A stretch of 64,000 nt of DNA from Vandiemenella viatica (GCA_031002005.1 CM061920.1:122502095-122566094); one strand, 5' to 3'; shown: positions 1-10,900, numbered from the stretch's first letter. A program made the numbers and translations. Notes: generated by a model from the letters alone, not told the origin.

Positions 1-246
1 AAAATAAAAATTATATAAATTAAATATTTCCCACTTCCTTATTCCCAAAACTACTGATCTGAAATTTATTTCATATTTTACAACAATATGAAGTCTCCTA
101 AGATTATAAGAAAAACTGCAGCATTCAATTTGGATTTTATTGTTTTTTTTTTTTTTTTAAATTAAATGAGTAATTTTGGAAAATTTTATAGACATTTTAT
201 TTTCAACATAAATCATACTTTAATATCATTTGGATAATTTTGACAA
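1..246. other. AT-rich DNA, no gene seen
   Basis: AT-rich sequence with a poly-T run near 143-158. No coding or repeat signal was recognised. Confidence 0.5.
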
Positions 247-445
247 TGAAACTGCCATTAGTCAATGAAAATAAGGAATAATAAGGAAAATAAAGTCACT
301 TACCACCGACAAAGGATGGAGGGCCAGATGAACACAAAAACATGAGCACACTTTACAGTATTTTGGTGAATAATCTTCTCACATAAAGACGAGAAATATG
401 GCAGGGGGAAAAATGTGTACACCTCCAGACCTATCAAGTTTATTC
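247..445 (-). repeat. Dispersed repeat family with hammerhead-like hairpin, copy a
   Basis: On the - strand this stretch has the same order of blocks as copies at 8955-9125, 21270-21440, 34321-34915 and 61715-61875. The blocks are a GGCAGGGGGAAA block, a hairpin followed by AAAATACTGT, a TGTGTT/TTCATC stretch, then GGTAAGTGAC, TTTTCCTTATT and CATTGACTAATGGCAGTTT. No ORF is present. It may be a non-autonomous or terminal part of a Penelope-like or retrozyme-like element; that class is inferred. The copy is old and the ribozyme-like core is eroded. Confidence 0.6.
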
Positions 446-960
446 GTCAAACTATTGTAAAGTGTGTGTGTGTGTGTGTGTTTTTTTCCTACCTTCAAAT
501 ATGTTAAGAGACTATTTTCCCTACCCTTCCTTATTCGCATATATCATTTGATAGAGAGTTTCATTAATCAGATAATGAATAAGCCTATAAGTTAATGGTT
601 TAATCTCACCACAAACTTTTTCAACATTTTCATCATTTGTATGTACCATTTGTAAAACAATTTGAAAAATCAAACAATAGACTTGATTGAAAAAATCACT
701 TGTGAATGATTTATTAGTGTTTATAGAGAATAATTTTGGTAGTAACATTTTTTTTTTTCATTTCTCTAACCTTAGTTGTTATTGACTTAATTAGATATTT
801 GATTGTGTAATTATTCTTTACATATACATTTTTAGCTGGATTTATTGTTGATTTTATTTAATTATGGTGGCATACAAAGACAAATATACAGCACTATTTT
901 TTTCTTCTTTCATTTTATCTTATATCTTTATACAAGCAATTCTTGTATATATATAATATA
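446..960. other. AT-rich DNA with (TG)n microsatellite
   Basis: A (TG)n run lies at about 462-481. A 75-codon open frame on the - strand (521-748) has no recognisable domain and is not called. Nothing else was identified. Confidence 0.5.
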
Positions 961-2447
961 TTTCGGATCTCGGAAATGGCTGCGACGATTTGGATGGAAT
1001 TTGATATTTAGATAACATTTTGACTTTTAAGATTACCTGAACAGTTGTCTTCCCTACAAAAAAACGAGTTTACAAAATACGAACAATTTTGTCACACGGT
1101 ATCTCAAAAACGGCACTAGCACCATCTCGTAGACAATTCAGGTACCAGAAAGCCTACAAATAGATTCTCTTTGATTTCGAGGAATATTTAAACGAACAGT
1201 TATTGTATACTGGCTGACCCATGGAAATATTAGCACTGCAAGTTTAATTGTAAAAAATTTAAAAAGGAAGATTTGGTTTTGTCAGAGGTGATACTTTACA
1301 GAAACTTCTTTGAAAATAATATTACCAGTACCAGTTATAAAGTAATCATCGTTTACTTTTTGACCGTAAAAAGTGGTTGTTAGTTGTCATTAAATACTAC
1401 CACCTTAATTATAAAACATTTAAAAAGTACCTGGCTGACTGATCTTCGCATGGCATCTTTCGATTTCTGTTCAGTATACAAGATTTCGAGTAAAGTTTGA
1501 TAATAAAGTGCATAATTAAATATTAATACATCTACAAATTCCTGAAAAAGTCGTGTACGAGTGCACATACAAAAAAACAGGTTCTGATAAATAGAATCTT
1601 GCCTTTTGAAGCATCTGACTTTGTGCTTTATTAATGTTTATAACAAAGGTTACTTCTTATGGGAATTGTTTTATTATCATTTTGAAATGCTGATCAGAAG
1701 ATGTGAGATTACTGGGAGGTATGAGCATAGTTTTATCAGAGTGAATGAATTTAGCACTGATGATGTTGTATTGTTACCGTGACATCACTATCTGATGATG
1801 AATTCTTATAGAAATCGACAAAACATATCAAAAATAAAGAATAAATGTTCTTGTAATCATAGGCTTCCGTGGCCAGAGTCAGTTGATTCTCAGTTTTCGA
1901 GATATAACATGTCAAAAATCAGTTATAGCTATAGTTCCTTGTGCTTTTGGTGACGGTTCTGGTCCAGGGCATATTTAAACCTAACAACAACCACTAGGAA
2001 CAAAATAAAACATTGAAAGTACATTTCCACCATATAGACATAGTGGTTTTGGTGGATTTTTTGCTGGTCCAGGCCAGATCTAATCCTAACCTCTTCACTT
2101 TTGAGATACAATATCTCGAGAACTATGCGAGATATCAGAAAAATAAATTCCTTATTTTCGATTTGCCTCAATGAGTTTTATACCAATTCATCAACAAACT
2201 TGGCTATGGCGAAATTTATCTTCTGCTCCAGGTCGCATTTCAACCAACCATGTCAATTTTGAGATACAATATCTCGAGAACTAGCAAGATATAAAAAAAA
2301 AATTATTGTTTACTTTCACTTTTTCTTGTCGAGTTACATAACAATCCATCATCAAGGGTTATCGTAGAATCCCCTGAATTACCACAAATCTCGCACCATT
2401 AATTAGTCCCTGACTGGCATTAAGATTTCTATATAACATAATAAAAG

Positions 2448-2486
<39 letters not shown>

Positions 2487-2830
2487 GCAATTTGTGAGGC
2501 AGTCTCGCAAACGAATCTAGCGATTTGGGTGAAATTTCATATGTAGATAACGTTTTTCTTTCAAGTTTTTAACACGATTTAAAAAAAAAAAGTTGAATTT
2601 TTGTATTTGGTTTCTTGAAAACGGCTCTAAACTCATGACGTAGAAGGTTCAGGTACCAGTAAGCCTACTGATGTTAGTTAAGCTTTTCTTTGGTTAACTG
2701 TGCACCTCAGAACGCCTATGAAGCCTTCAAGCCTTTTACTTTAATCAAACTTTACTCGAAATCTTGGATATTGAACAGAAATTGAAAGACGCCGAGCGAA
2801 GATCGGTCACCCAGCTACTGCAATATAATG
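961..2830. repeat. Degenerate Helitron-related repeat region
   Basis: Phrases here recur in the Helitron at 42889-45633: GAGATACAATATCTCGAGAA and GGTCCAGG..GCATTTCAA. Two direct-repeat units, about 968-1230 and 2497-2700, share the order GATTTGG, ATGTAGATAACG, a TCT-AAAACGGC block and TTCAGGTACCAG. A 75-bp segment at 1428-1504 reappears inverted at 2744-2815; both can be read as a short peptide like TLLEIL-EQK-KDA-RRSV. A long poly-T tract lies at about 2450-2482. No intact Rep/helicase ORF is present, and no TC start or CTAG end could be placed. Confidence 0.5.
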
Positions 2831-2892
2831 TCAAAAATACTTATTTTTACTAACTATCTCACATTCAAAATAAAATATGCAAATCTGCTTAA

Positions 2893-2900
2893 CCTATTTA
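2893..2900. repeat. 8-bp target site duplication, left (hAT)
   Basis: CCTATTTA here is repeated exactly at 7187-7194, flanking the hAT element. Confidence 0.9.
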
Positions 2901-3636
2901 CATAGCTGGGCACAGTTAATCAAAAAGTTAACTTTATTAATCGTTAATTTGCTACTTAGAAAGTTAACTTCGATTATCGTTAAGTTTTTTCAAATTTAAT
3001 GCAAGTTACAATTTAATCATCAACAATAAGTCTACCCAGTGTTCCTCAGGAAATTGAGTTCTTACTGGGGTTCAATGTTTTAATCATCTTCTCAAGCGTA
3101 CCGCATGCTACAACATGTAGTTCAAAGTTTTTGGCAATGAAAAAGTTTACAATGCTTTGGTCGACACCAGCTTGACATGTTCCACTGTTGCTGACTACGA
3201 TGCAAAAAGATTCACCAATGCGTTGTTGACGTAACCTTTTATTAGCAGATTACTTGAAGAAGGCTTTGCATTGTTTTTCCTTATCCCACAAGTTGACCCG
3301 GCTTTTACTTTTTCTTCAAACTGTGAATATTTGGAACTATGCATCCTTTACATGTGTTGTTTATGATTATTAAGGCTAGAAATGCGAGTCTTGATTGTAA
3401 AAAATTTAGGCAAACACAGTTTGAATTCATAAATCCATTGTTCTCCCAGTCTTTATTTAATTGCATAAATGTGGTCAAGGATTTTCAATCTTCTTGTTGC
3501 TATTGCTAGCGTTTCTGGTTTCCCTAACAGTTTCTACATCCTCAGTTTCCATGATTTAACCTTGTAATGAATATCAGTTTATTTATAAACGTTTCTCGGG
3601 AAACAAACCGAGTGATGTTGTTGTTAATGCACAATA

Positions 3637-3670
3637 TTTCGGCGACCTTATTCTCCGTCGCCATCTTCAG
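3637..3670 (-). ncRNA. Hammerhead ribozyme motif, PLE 3' terminal repeat
   Basis: Reading the - strand from 3670: CUGAAGA, one extra U, stem GGCGAC (3662-3657), a 10-nt loop, stem GUCGCC (3646-3641), then GAAA (3640-3637). The flanks can form helix I: UGCAC just 5' of CUGAAGA pairs with GUGCA just 3' of GAAAUAUU. This leaves a minimal helix III (AU/AU) and an AUU cleavage triplet, matching the NUH rule. Hammerheads with very short helix III are known in PLE terminal repeats. Activity is inferred; the unpaired U before stem II is atypical. Confidence 0.75.
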
Positions 3671-3761
3671 GTGCAATTGCAAGTCTTGAAGTCTGCCTTG
3701 AGCGTGTTGTTTGTAAACTGGCATGGCAACGACAGATGTTGTTATGTTGCCTAGCAGCATC

Positions 3762-5981
3762 TCAGATGTCATTAGACGCCCGCGGAACACAAAAAGCAGA
3801 GCGTTGGTGATGAGCAGCCTCAATTACAGGAATCCATGCATCACTTATCTGGTATCCACATTCCCTGTTTACCAAATCAGACGCGAGGTGAAATTCAAAT
3901 GCTTCTTTAATGACGCTGTCCCAGAAGCCTCTCGCATGTGTCAACACCTTAGTCGCTTCGAAATCGAAACCATGTCCTTCTGTCAAACTATGTTCCGCCA
4001 CTGCTGATTTATCTTTCTGCCCCAGACGAACATGTCGGGCGTGTTCCAAATAACGTTGTTGTACGCACCGTTTGGTCTGACCGATGTATTTCTTTCCACA
4101 TTCACACGGGATGCAGTAAACTCCGGGAGTACGCAGGGCAAGGTCATCTTTTGGAGAGCGCAAAATGTTTCTCAATTTTGGTGGTGGTAGAAAAATGGTC
4201 TTAATGCCATTTCTTGCCAGGACTCTTCCGACCCTAGATGTTGTGGCGCCAGAGTACGGCAAGAAGGCTAATTTATCGTGTGGACCATTATCGTGTTTAT
4301 TAGGCCTACGATTCATTTCCCGGAATGCCAACTGTATCTGATGTTCGTTGTATCCATTCTTTCTGAAGGTATCACGAAGATGTTTTAACTCACTAGGAAG
4401 GCTGCCTTTATCACATATTGCCTGCGCACTGTGGACAAGAGTAGTTAGTACTGTATTGCGCTGTGCAGGGTGATGATAACTGTGCGCGTTTAGGTAAAGG
4501 TCTGTATGCGTTGGCTTCCTATACACCGTGTGTCCCAAAGTTCCATCAGATTTCTTTATAATCAGAATGTCCAAAAAGGGCAAGCGGCCTTCCTTTTCAA
4601 CCTCCATCGTGAATTGGATGTTTTTGTTGACACTGTTCAAGTGAAGGAGAAACTTATCTAGATTGTCTCTGCCATGAGGCCAAACAACAAATGTGTCATC
4701 CACATACCGAAAGAAGGCACTGGGCTTCATGGGGGCACTTTCCAACGCTTTCTCCTCAAAATGTTCCATATAGAAATCAGCTATAACAGGTGACAGGGGA
4801 CTGCCCATTGCAACTCCCTCGACCTGTGCATAGTACTGCCTGTCATACAAGAAGTACGATGATTGTAATGTGTGGCGGAACAGCTCAACTAACCTGGGCT
4901 CGAAGTGCTGTTGTAGTAGAGCCATCGTATCAGCCAGAGGAACCCTGGTGAAGAGGGAAACCACATCGAAGCTCACCATCAAATCCTGTTGATGTAGGTG
5001 AAGTTCTTTAACAGTATTAATAAATTCCACCGAGTTTTTTACATGGTGAACACATTTTCCCACAATTGGCGACAACAGCCTGGTCAAGTATCGAGCCAGA
5101 TTATAAGTGGCCGATCCAATAGTACACACTATTGGCCGTAATGGTATTTCTTGTTTATGGATTTTTGGTAATCCATAAAGTCTGGGTGGAACAGCTGTGC
5201 GGGGTTGTAACTGTTTAATAGTGTCTTCTGGTAGCCCAGAACATTTCAGCAGAGCTGTTGTTTTCTTCGCCACCGCATTGGTCGGATCTTTCGACACTTT
5301 TTGGTAAGACGCGTCCACCAAAAGTTCTTCTACTTTTCGTTGATAATCTGTCATCGTAAGAACCACCGAAGCGTTCCCCTTGTCTGCTGGTAGGACGATA
5401 TCATCTTGGTTGTGACGCAATGACCAAAGTGCTTTACGCTCAGCAGCTGTGGTGTTGGGCTGAGGCGGTTTGGCCTTGCTTAATATTCGGCTGGTTTCTC
5501 GCCTTATCTCTTCAGCAGCACTCACAGGCAAACCACGAACGGCTAGCTCGACGCCAGTGAGAATTTCCCTGTATGGAATGGTCTTGGGAACTGGCACAAA
5601 ATTTAGCCCTTTAGATAGAACTGAAAAGGTGGCAGCGTCTAATTCACCACCACTCAGATTAATTACTGTCCTTCTATCAGGTGCAGGAGAGGCATTAACT
5701 TTGCGGGCAAGTCGGACAAATTTCCCGCATTGCCGTGCCGTCGCACGGCGTTGAACTCTGTGGCTTTCAGCGACGGTACAGCTGTCTACCCACTCCCAGG
5801 CGTCACGGTGCAGATAGTTAGACAAAAACATGTGGCAATCAAAAAGAGACTGAGAAACAGAGTCTAACTCACGCCTGGTGTATTGAATCCTCTCCCTCAC
5901 CAGAGACAAACTCGCTTTTCGTAGATTTTTCTTCGCCGCAAAAGATTCAATTGGGTGACGAATCTCGGCAAAACGAGGCAC
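3762..5981 (-). CDS. Penelope-like reverse transcriptase with GIY-YIG endonuclease
   Basis: This is an uninterrupted 739-codon ORF. A basic N-terminal region is followed by the PLE RT core: YGLPKIHK near residue 270, FDVVSLFTRVP near 340, GVAMGSPLSPV near 390, and the catalytic FRYVDDTF near 425-432. The C-terminal GIY-YIG nuclease has GVYCIPCECGKKYIGQT near 620-635 and a downstream ..IKEAFE.. block that could hold the catalytic Glu. In PLEs this protein nicks the target and copies the element RNA into the chromosome. The start is the first Met, next to the junction with the inverted copy, so an upstream exon or start cannot be excluded. All motif residues examined are present, so the ORF could be functional. 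Confidence 0.9.
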   Translation of the reverse strand: MPRFAEIRHPIESFAAKKNLRKASLSLVRERIQYTRRELDSVSQSLFDCHMFLSNYLHRDAWEWVDSCTVAESHRVQRRATARQCGKFVRLARKVNASPAPDRRTVINLSGGELDAATFSVLSKGLNFVPVPKTIPYREILTGVELAVRGLPVSAAEEIRRETSRILSKAKPPQPNTTAAERKALWSLRHNQDDIVLPADKGNASVVLTMTDYQRKVEELLVDASYQKVSKDPTNAVAKKTTALLKCSGLPEDTIKQLQPRTAVPPRLYGLPKIHKQEIPLRPIVCTIGSATYNLARYLTRLLSPIVGKCVHHVKNSVEFINTVKELHLHQQDLMVSFDVVSLFTRVPLADTMALLQQHFEPRLVELFRHTLQSSYFLYDRQYYAQVEGVAMGSPLSPVIADFYMEHFEEKALESAPMKPSAFFRYVDDTFVVWPHGRDNLDKFLLHLNSVNKNIQFTMEVEKEGRLPFLDILIIKKSDGTLGHTVYRKPTHTDLYLNAHSYHHPAQRNTVLTTLVHSAQAICDKGSLPSELKHLRDTFRKNGYNEHQIQLAFREMNRRPNKHDNGPHDKLAFLPYSGATTSRVGRVLARNGIKTIFLPPPKLRNILRSPKDDLALRTPGVYCIPCECGKKYIGQTKRCVQQRYLEHARHVRLGQKDKSAVAEHSLTEGHGFDFEATKVLTHARGFWDSVIKEAFEFHLASDLVNRECGYQISDAWIPVIEAAHHQRSAFCVPRASNDI

Positions 5982-6422
5982 AATGTTTTGGTCTTGCCGT
6001 ACTCTGGCGCCACAACATCTAGGGTCGGAAGAGTCCTGGCAAGAAATGGCATTAAGACCATTTTTCTACCACCACCAAAATTGAGAAACATTTTGCGCTC
6101 TCCAAAAGATGACCTTTCCCTGCGTACACCCGGAGTTTACTGCATCCCGTGTGAATGTGGAAAGAAATACATCGGTCAGACCATACGGTGCGTACAACAA
6201 CGTTGTTTGGAACACGCCCGACATGTTCGTCTGGGGCAGAAAGATAAATCAGCAGTGGCGGAACATAGTTTGACAGAAGGACATGGTTTCGATTTCGAAG
6301 CGACTAAGGTGTTGACACATGCGAGAGGCTTCTGGGACAGCGTCATTAAAGAAGCATTTGAAATTCGCCTCGCGTCTGATTTGGTAAACAGGGATTGTGG
6401 ATGCATGGATTCCTGTAATTGA
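5955..6422 (+). pseudogene. Inverted C-terminal fragment of the PLE ORF (GIY-YIG domain)
   Basis: Translation from about 5991 repeats the last ~140 residues of the ORF at 3762-5981, beginning at LPYSGATTSRVG and including GVYCIPCECGKKYIGQT. It is on the opposite strand and about 97% alike by eye. A 13-14-bp deletion near 6402 relative to the main copy shifts the last residues and ends the frame early. It is a by-product of the inverted-repeat structure of the insertion, not a separate gene. Confidence 0.85.
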
Positions 6423-6583
6423 GGCTGCTCATCACCAACGCTCTGCTTTTTGTGTTCCGCGGGCGTCTAATGACATCTGAGATGCTGCTAGGCAACATAA
6501 CAACATCTGTCGTTGCCATGCCAGTTTACAAACAACACGCTCAAGGCTGACTTCAAGGCAGACTTCAAGACTTGCAACTGCAC

Positions 6584-6617
6584 CTGAAGATGGCGACGGA
6601 GAATAAAGTCGCCGAAA
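6584..6617 (+). ncRNA. Hammerhead ribozyme motif, inverted PLE arm
   Basis: This is the same motif as at 3637-3670 on the other arm: CUGAAGA (6584-6590), U, GGCGAC (6592-6597), loop, GUCGCC (6608-6613), GAAA (6614-6617). The same UGCAC/GUGCA helix I flanks are present. The loop differs at one position (AAA for AAG) while both stem strands are unchanged. Confidence 0.75.
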
Positions 6618-7186
6618 TATTGTGCATTAACAACAACATCACTCGGTTTGTTTCCCGAGAAACGTTTATAAATAAACAACGCCGAGAAAGATTACATTCA
6701 TTTATAATATCAGTTTAATTTATTTCACTGACAAACTCTAAACCAACACAAACTAAAAAGTGGAACTGTATTCCTCATAGTAAAAAAGTTAAGTTATAAA
6801 AATATCAAAATCAATCACTGATCGAATTTGAAAAGTGCAGTGTATGCCAGTTTGCAGAAGTAAAATACAAACAGTCCACAATTCCTGCTCACACCCATGG
6901 CATGCCTAACATACCAGTTATATATGAGTCACACTTGCACTTCGCATTACCTAATTCGTTCGCTGTTTGACGTGTCGAAGGTACCAGCATGACATGGCGC
7001 GCAGTTCAAACAAACAAAACACATCAACAACGAATGTAACGAACTAAAGTTAACGGATATTCAGTTTAACGGAAGTTGAGAAAAGCGTTAATGATTTTTT
7101 AAGTTAACTTAAAAGATACGTATTTGCGATTTTGTTAAATTTGTTTATTAACAATTAATGGATTAATGGTTTTCTGCCCAGCTGTG

Positions 7187-7194
7187 CCTATTTA
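7187..7194. repeat. 8-bp target site duplication, right (hAT)
   Basis: CCTATTTA, identical to 2893-2900. Confidence 0.9.
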
Positions 7195-7500
7195 GTAGTC
7201 TGAAGCCATACCAATTTTCCTTGTAATGTTGATGTGCCTTATAAAGAAAAAAGTTTGTATGGGAGTGAAAATAGGCCTTGATTTGACATGGGGAGAGGCC
7301 ATGGTTGATCAGGAACACTACAAACTTTATACATCTCTGTTCATCCCTTTTTTTCCCCCCCATAAACTACTTTTTCAGAGTGGTACTGATGAGTCTTGTG
7401 AAATTCTTGCATCTTTTGAGGTAATCAGTAGCCATTTACAAGTTCTTTCTTTCTGAATTATTTTTGTAATGCTTTTTGTATTTAAACTCTTTAGTTGTAC

Positions 7501-8872
7501 AGGGTCTTTCAAAAAGAATTAACTGATTTCATTAAGCTATATTTTCATAACAGACAGTAGTATGAAACTGCAACAAATTCACATGTATTTGATGGAAGCA
7601 GAAGATTCTCCTACAAGTGTTCCTTATGAACATCACCCACAGCACAGACCACATCAAGGCAATAGGAGAATTCCTCCCAAATGTGTTGCAGTATTATATG
7701 ACCCAATAAGTTGATCACACTTGTTATGCGCTCTTTAAGGTCACTCAGTGTAGTGGATAGTTGCATAACATAAACATTGTCCTCGACATATCCCCACAGG
7801 AAGAAGTCACAAGGAGTGAAGTCGGGGGATCTTGGAGGCCATGCGAAGAGAGCATAATCCTGAGCACTCTTGAGGCCAATCCACTGCTGAGGCACAGTTG
7901 TTTTAAAAAATAATCACACTGGCAAATTCCAGTGGAGTGGTGCTCCAACTTGTTGGAATACGAAGTCATGTGAGTGCATTTACAGCAAAGGTAAGAACCA
8001 GGTTCTTGACATTTTGAAATTGCTTTGTCCTGTGACAGTGTTGCTCTCTGAAAGTGTTTTTTCTGGAAGAAGAAAGCACCATAAATTCTTACTTACTAAC
8101 TGCATACATTCACTATAGTGGAATTTTGTTTGTTCTCTACTGTTTCTCATGAATGCTTGGTTCTCTAAATCTGAACATTGTGACAATTGGCATGGCCATT
8201 GAGCTGTAAACTTGCTTCCTCACTAAAAATGACACATGGAACGGTGTCATCATCTCTTTCGACATCCAGCAATTGCGGCACAGAATTCCTTATGTTTCCC
8301 TTATCACCACATTTCAGTGCCTGAAGCAGCTGCAGCCTGAACAGTTTCATGTGTAGTCATCTTTTGAGAACTTGCCAGATAGTGGAACTGATCATCTGTA
8401 GCTCATGGCTAGCTTTAAATATGGACATCTTTTTGCTCCACTGAAACATCTTTCAGATTCTCCACACGTTTTCTTCTGAAGTTCACGGTCGCCCAGGGCT
8501 TACACGAATGTCCAGTGTCCATAAACTGTTGGGACCACTGTTGTGTGTTCTTGGAAGAGGGCCTCTACTGCACATTGTTAAATCTCGTGCTGAAAGCATA
8601 TTGCACCACAACCACAGAATTGGTCCTCACTTACTCAAGAACGCACAATGATTTTTGCTGAGGTTTTGCCATTCTGAGGTCCACACCGCAACTGCATTCT
8701 AGCGCTCCACTGTGAGCAGCAGCGGGTCAGGATGGGATGAAGAGGGCATAACAGAGCACTCTACCAGCAACAGTCCAAAACATGAAAATTTAGTTTTTGT
8801 AATGGATCCAGCTTGTGCTTTGTTGTTTACATACTGAATTTTGAAATTGATTCATTCTTTTTGAAAGACCCT
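7501..8872 (-). mobile_element. Tc1/mariner-type element, degenerate transposase on - strand
   Basis: The inverted ends share AGGGTCTTTCAAAAAGAAT exactly, followed by looser similarity. Total length 1372 bp fits a full-length element. On the - strand, fragments of one transposase appear in order: ..DKGNIRNSVPQLLDVERDDDTVP.. (8350-8165), ..NTVTGQSNFKMSRTWFLPLL (8186-7980), and a C-terminal block with WPPRSPDFTPCDFFLWGYV (7895-7611). The last is the region before the third catalytic acid in this widespread arthropod transposase family. Several frameshifts and stops separate them, so it is a dead copy. The target duplication is unclear. Confidence 0.8.
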
Positions 8873-8954
8873 ATGTTCCTTATTATAATTTGTAATTTTC
8901 AAGGGTTTTTTTGACATATTTTATTATTATTTTTTTATTCTTTTAGTTGTTATA

Positions 8955-9125
8955 ATAAATAGGAAAATGCCATAAGGCAATGAAACAAGCGAAGAATAGG
9001 GAAATTCAACCCAGTACTTACCATAGATGATAGTGGCTGGGAATGATGTACACAAAAATGACAATCACATGTAACACAATATTTTGATGTTGAATCCTTT
9101 CTTGCAAGTAGGTGAGACACTTAAC
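8955..9125 (-). repeat. Dispersed repeat family with hammerhead-like hairpin, copy b
   Basis: On the - strand it has the family order: a degenerate hairpin, AAAATATTGTGT, TTTTTGTGTACATC, CATCTATGGTAAGTACTGGG, CCCTATTCTTCG, then CATTGCCTTATGGCA. The hammerhead-like core is badly eroded. Neighbouring sequence up to 9830 is unrelated. Confidence 0.6.
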
Positions 9126-9834
9126 AAGATCACATCTAATCACACCGACACCCACTTAGTACTAAGAACCACATCCCTGCTACAACCCATGCTATCAGAG
9201 ACCTCTCTACCTGATATTACCTCCAGAAGGTTGTCAAGCATTGTAACTGCCTGATACCAAAGCATACTGTCCCTTCATTGATAATCTAATGCTTTCTATC
9301 TCTGACAAGGTCTACAGCACCAGAGTACATTTTCAATAATACATTTGCAGTCCCACCGTTTACCTAACTACAAAAATTTGAAAGCACAGTAACTCTAAAT
9401 GATCCTGAGTTATTTATGATTTCTCAACAGAACTTTTCTCAGCATTCACTGGTTGACTTTGTCATAGGTGTCTCTCATCCATATTCCATTTAATTTTCTG
9501 CTGATTCTGTCCTTGTAACAAGCAGTGTTGCATCTTTTACACCAACATTTATGCCTCCGTTTTCTGTTGTGAGTGATAAATGATATTTCTTAATCCAGTG
9601 CCCCTTCCCCAACAATATTTCCAAAACTGTTTTACATACCTGGTTCTTAATAATAATTGCTTTTCCTTCAATTCAAAAACCTGTTATTAAATGTTTGGTA
9701 CTGGGTGGGTCCCCAATGACTCCATCCAGTCCTAATCTCTTCCTTGGTTATATTCAACAGTCCTTCCTTTATAAAGTTCATCTGAAATGCCTCTTGTGAT
9801 CAAAGTACTATGACGCAAGCCACGTCTTCAAATG
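9126..9834. other. Unassigned intergenic sequence
   Basis: No conserved ORF, repeat end or RNA gene was recognised. The base composition suggests decayed transposon sequence, but no family could be named. Confidence 0.4.
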
Positions 9835-10900
9835 AGTGACATTTGGGCCATTAGGGGGTGATCAAAAATGTCCGATTTGAATTGTTTCAAAAGTTCTTGA
9901 GTTTTTAGAGCACTGAGAGGATGAGCATGCGAAATACAACACTGGATCTCAGCATACTGTGATACTTGTTTTGAATGTTCATCTATGTTTATTCAAAGTT
10001 TTACAATAGGTCACTGAAGTGATCATTGTACCACGTCCTATAAATTTGACAAGCAGATTTCCCTTGGCATCCCATTTCTTTGTTGACAAAGTTTACTGGG
10101 CTTTCTTCAGCTTGCATGGAAAATGGGTATGATCACAGGCCATAGACCAGGGGTGGCCAACCCGCGGCCTTTAACATTTTCCAGCCCGCGAGGTTCGTCG
10201 CACTTTTTCAAAACATATTTATTTTACAATGGCCAAACTAGTGAAAACCAGTGTATTAACAAAAATACATTATTTGTGCATCAATATATTCAAAAATTAA
10301 CTGTCAAAATTATGAGAAAGATTAACTTTGGGTTTAAAATAATATTCTTATGAATATACAATTTCATATGCGGCCTGCAGAGTAATGATGCATTTCCAAA
10401 GTGGCCCGCCAGATCATTTGGGTTGGCCACCCCTGCCATAGACTTGTTTTGTTTCAGCATTTATGTACATCACCCAAGTTTCATCAAGTTCTCTTCCAAA
10501 AATCTCCTCCATCTGCATTGTAGTGTGCAGGGAAGTCTAAGGCAGAGCTCATTCAGATAGTTTTGTGTACCTCTGTAAGCATTTTCTGAAACCATCAGTC
10601 ACAACTGGTAGCCTAATTTATCGACAACCTGTACAAAACCATATGAGAAATTTTCAGGAATAGTTCAGAAAGGTCAGAGATGGTGTGTCATCGATTTTAT
10701 CGAAGTTTTTAATCAATCCCCTTGAAAATATCATTACTGACAACAGATGGCCTAAAACTCATTCTCTTCATCATAAATGTTTCTTCTTAACTTTTAAAAA
10801 ATTATACTCATCACTTCACACCTTTACCCATAAAATTTTGGCCACATAAAGTACACAGTTTATGACAGATGCCTCTTGCTGAAATGTTTCATGCACAACA
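9835..10900 (-). mobile_element. Degenerate mariner-like element (- strand)
   Basis: Reverse-strand reading gives mariner transposase blocks in order. First ELDETWVMYINAETKQ near 10500-10450 (the first catalytic Asp region). Then, across the MITE at 10148-10435, WDAKGNLLVKFIGRG near 10075. Then ..ALKTQELLKQF.. near 9910, matching the pre-catalytic segment. Frameshifts and the MITE insertion break it. Terminal repeats were not located, so the limits are approximate. Confidence 0.6.
10148..10435. mobile_element. hAT MITE
   Basis: A 288-bp non-coding element with 16-bp terminal inverted repeats (CAGGGGTGGCCAACCC). It is flanked by a perfect 8-bp duplication CCATAGAC at 10140-10147 and 10436-10443. 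It sits inside the mariner-like transposase remnant, so it is the younger insertion. Confidence 0.92.

Larger units (their letters stand above)
3582..6705 (-). mobile_element. Penelope-like element (PLE) with inverted partial copy
   Basis: The main body is on the - strand (about 5990 down to 3582). Its 3' ~690 bp, covering the end of the ORF and the terminal repeat, is present again in inverse orientation at 5991-6690, so the element is bounded by long inverted repeats. Such inverted partial copies are typical of Penelope insertions. A probable target duplication AATATCAGTTTA lies at 3570-3581 and 6706-6717. The two arms differ at few positions plus a 13-14-bp deletion, so the insertion is relatively young. 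Each arm carries a hammerhead ribozyme motif. Confidence 0.85.
2901..7186. mobile_element. hAT-superfamily DNA transposon hosting a nested PLE
   Basis: The ends are short imperfect terminal inverted repeats, CATAGCTGGGC on the left and CACAGCTGGGC on the right (read inward), with an exact 8-bp CCTATTTA duplication outside them. That is the hAT signature. Subterminal DNA on both sides is rich in GTTAAC/TTAATCG repeats. Internal DNA at about 3010-3540 and 6720-7080 contains no long ORF and is at best a decayed transposase remnant. About 3.1 kb of its length is the inserted Penelope-like element at 3582-6705, so the hAT copy itself is about 1.2 kb and non-autonomous. Confidence 0.85.

Noticed and set aside
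521..748. 75-codon open frame on the - strand
   Set aside because: No domain, no splice context and AT-driven codon content; looks like chance.
3723..4007. 94-codon + strand frame over the PLE terminus, and 5470-5754 likewise
   Set aside because: Antisense shadows of the 739-codon PLE ORF.
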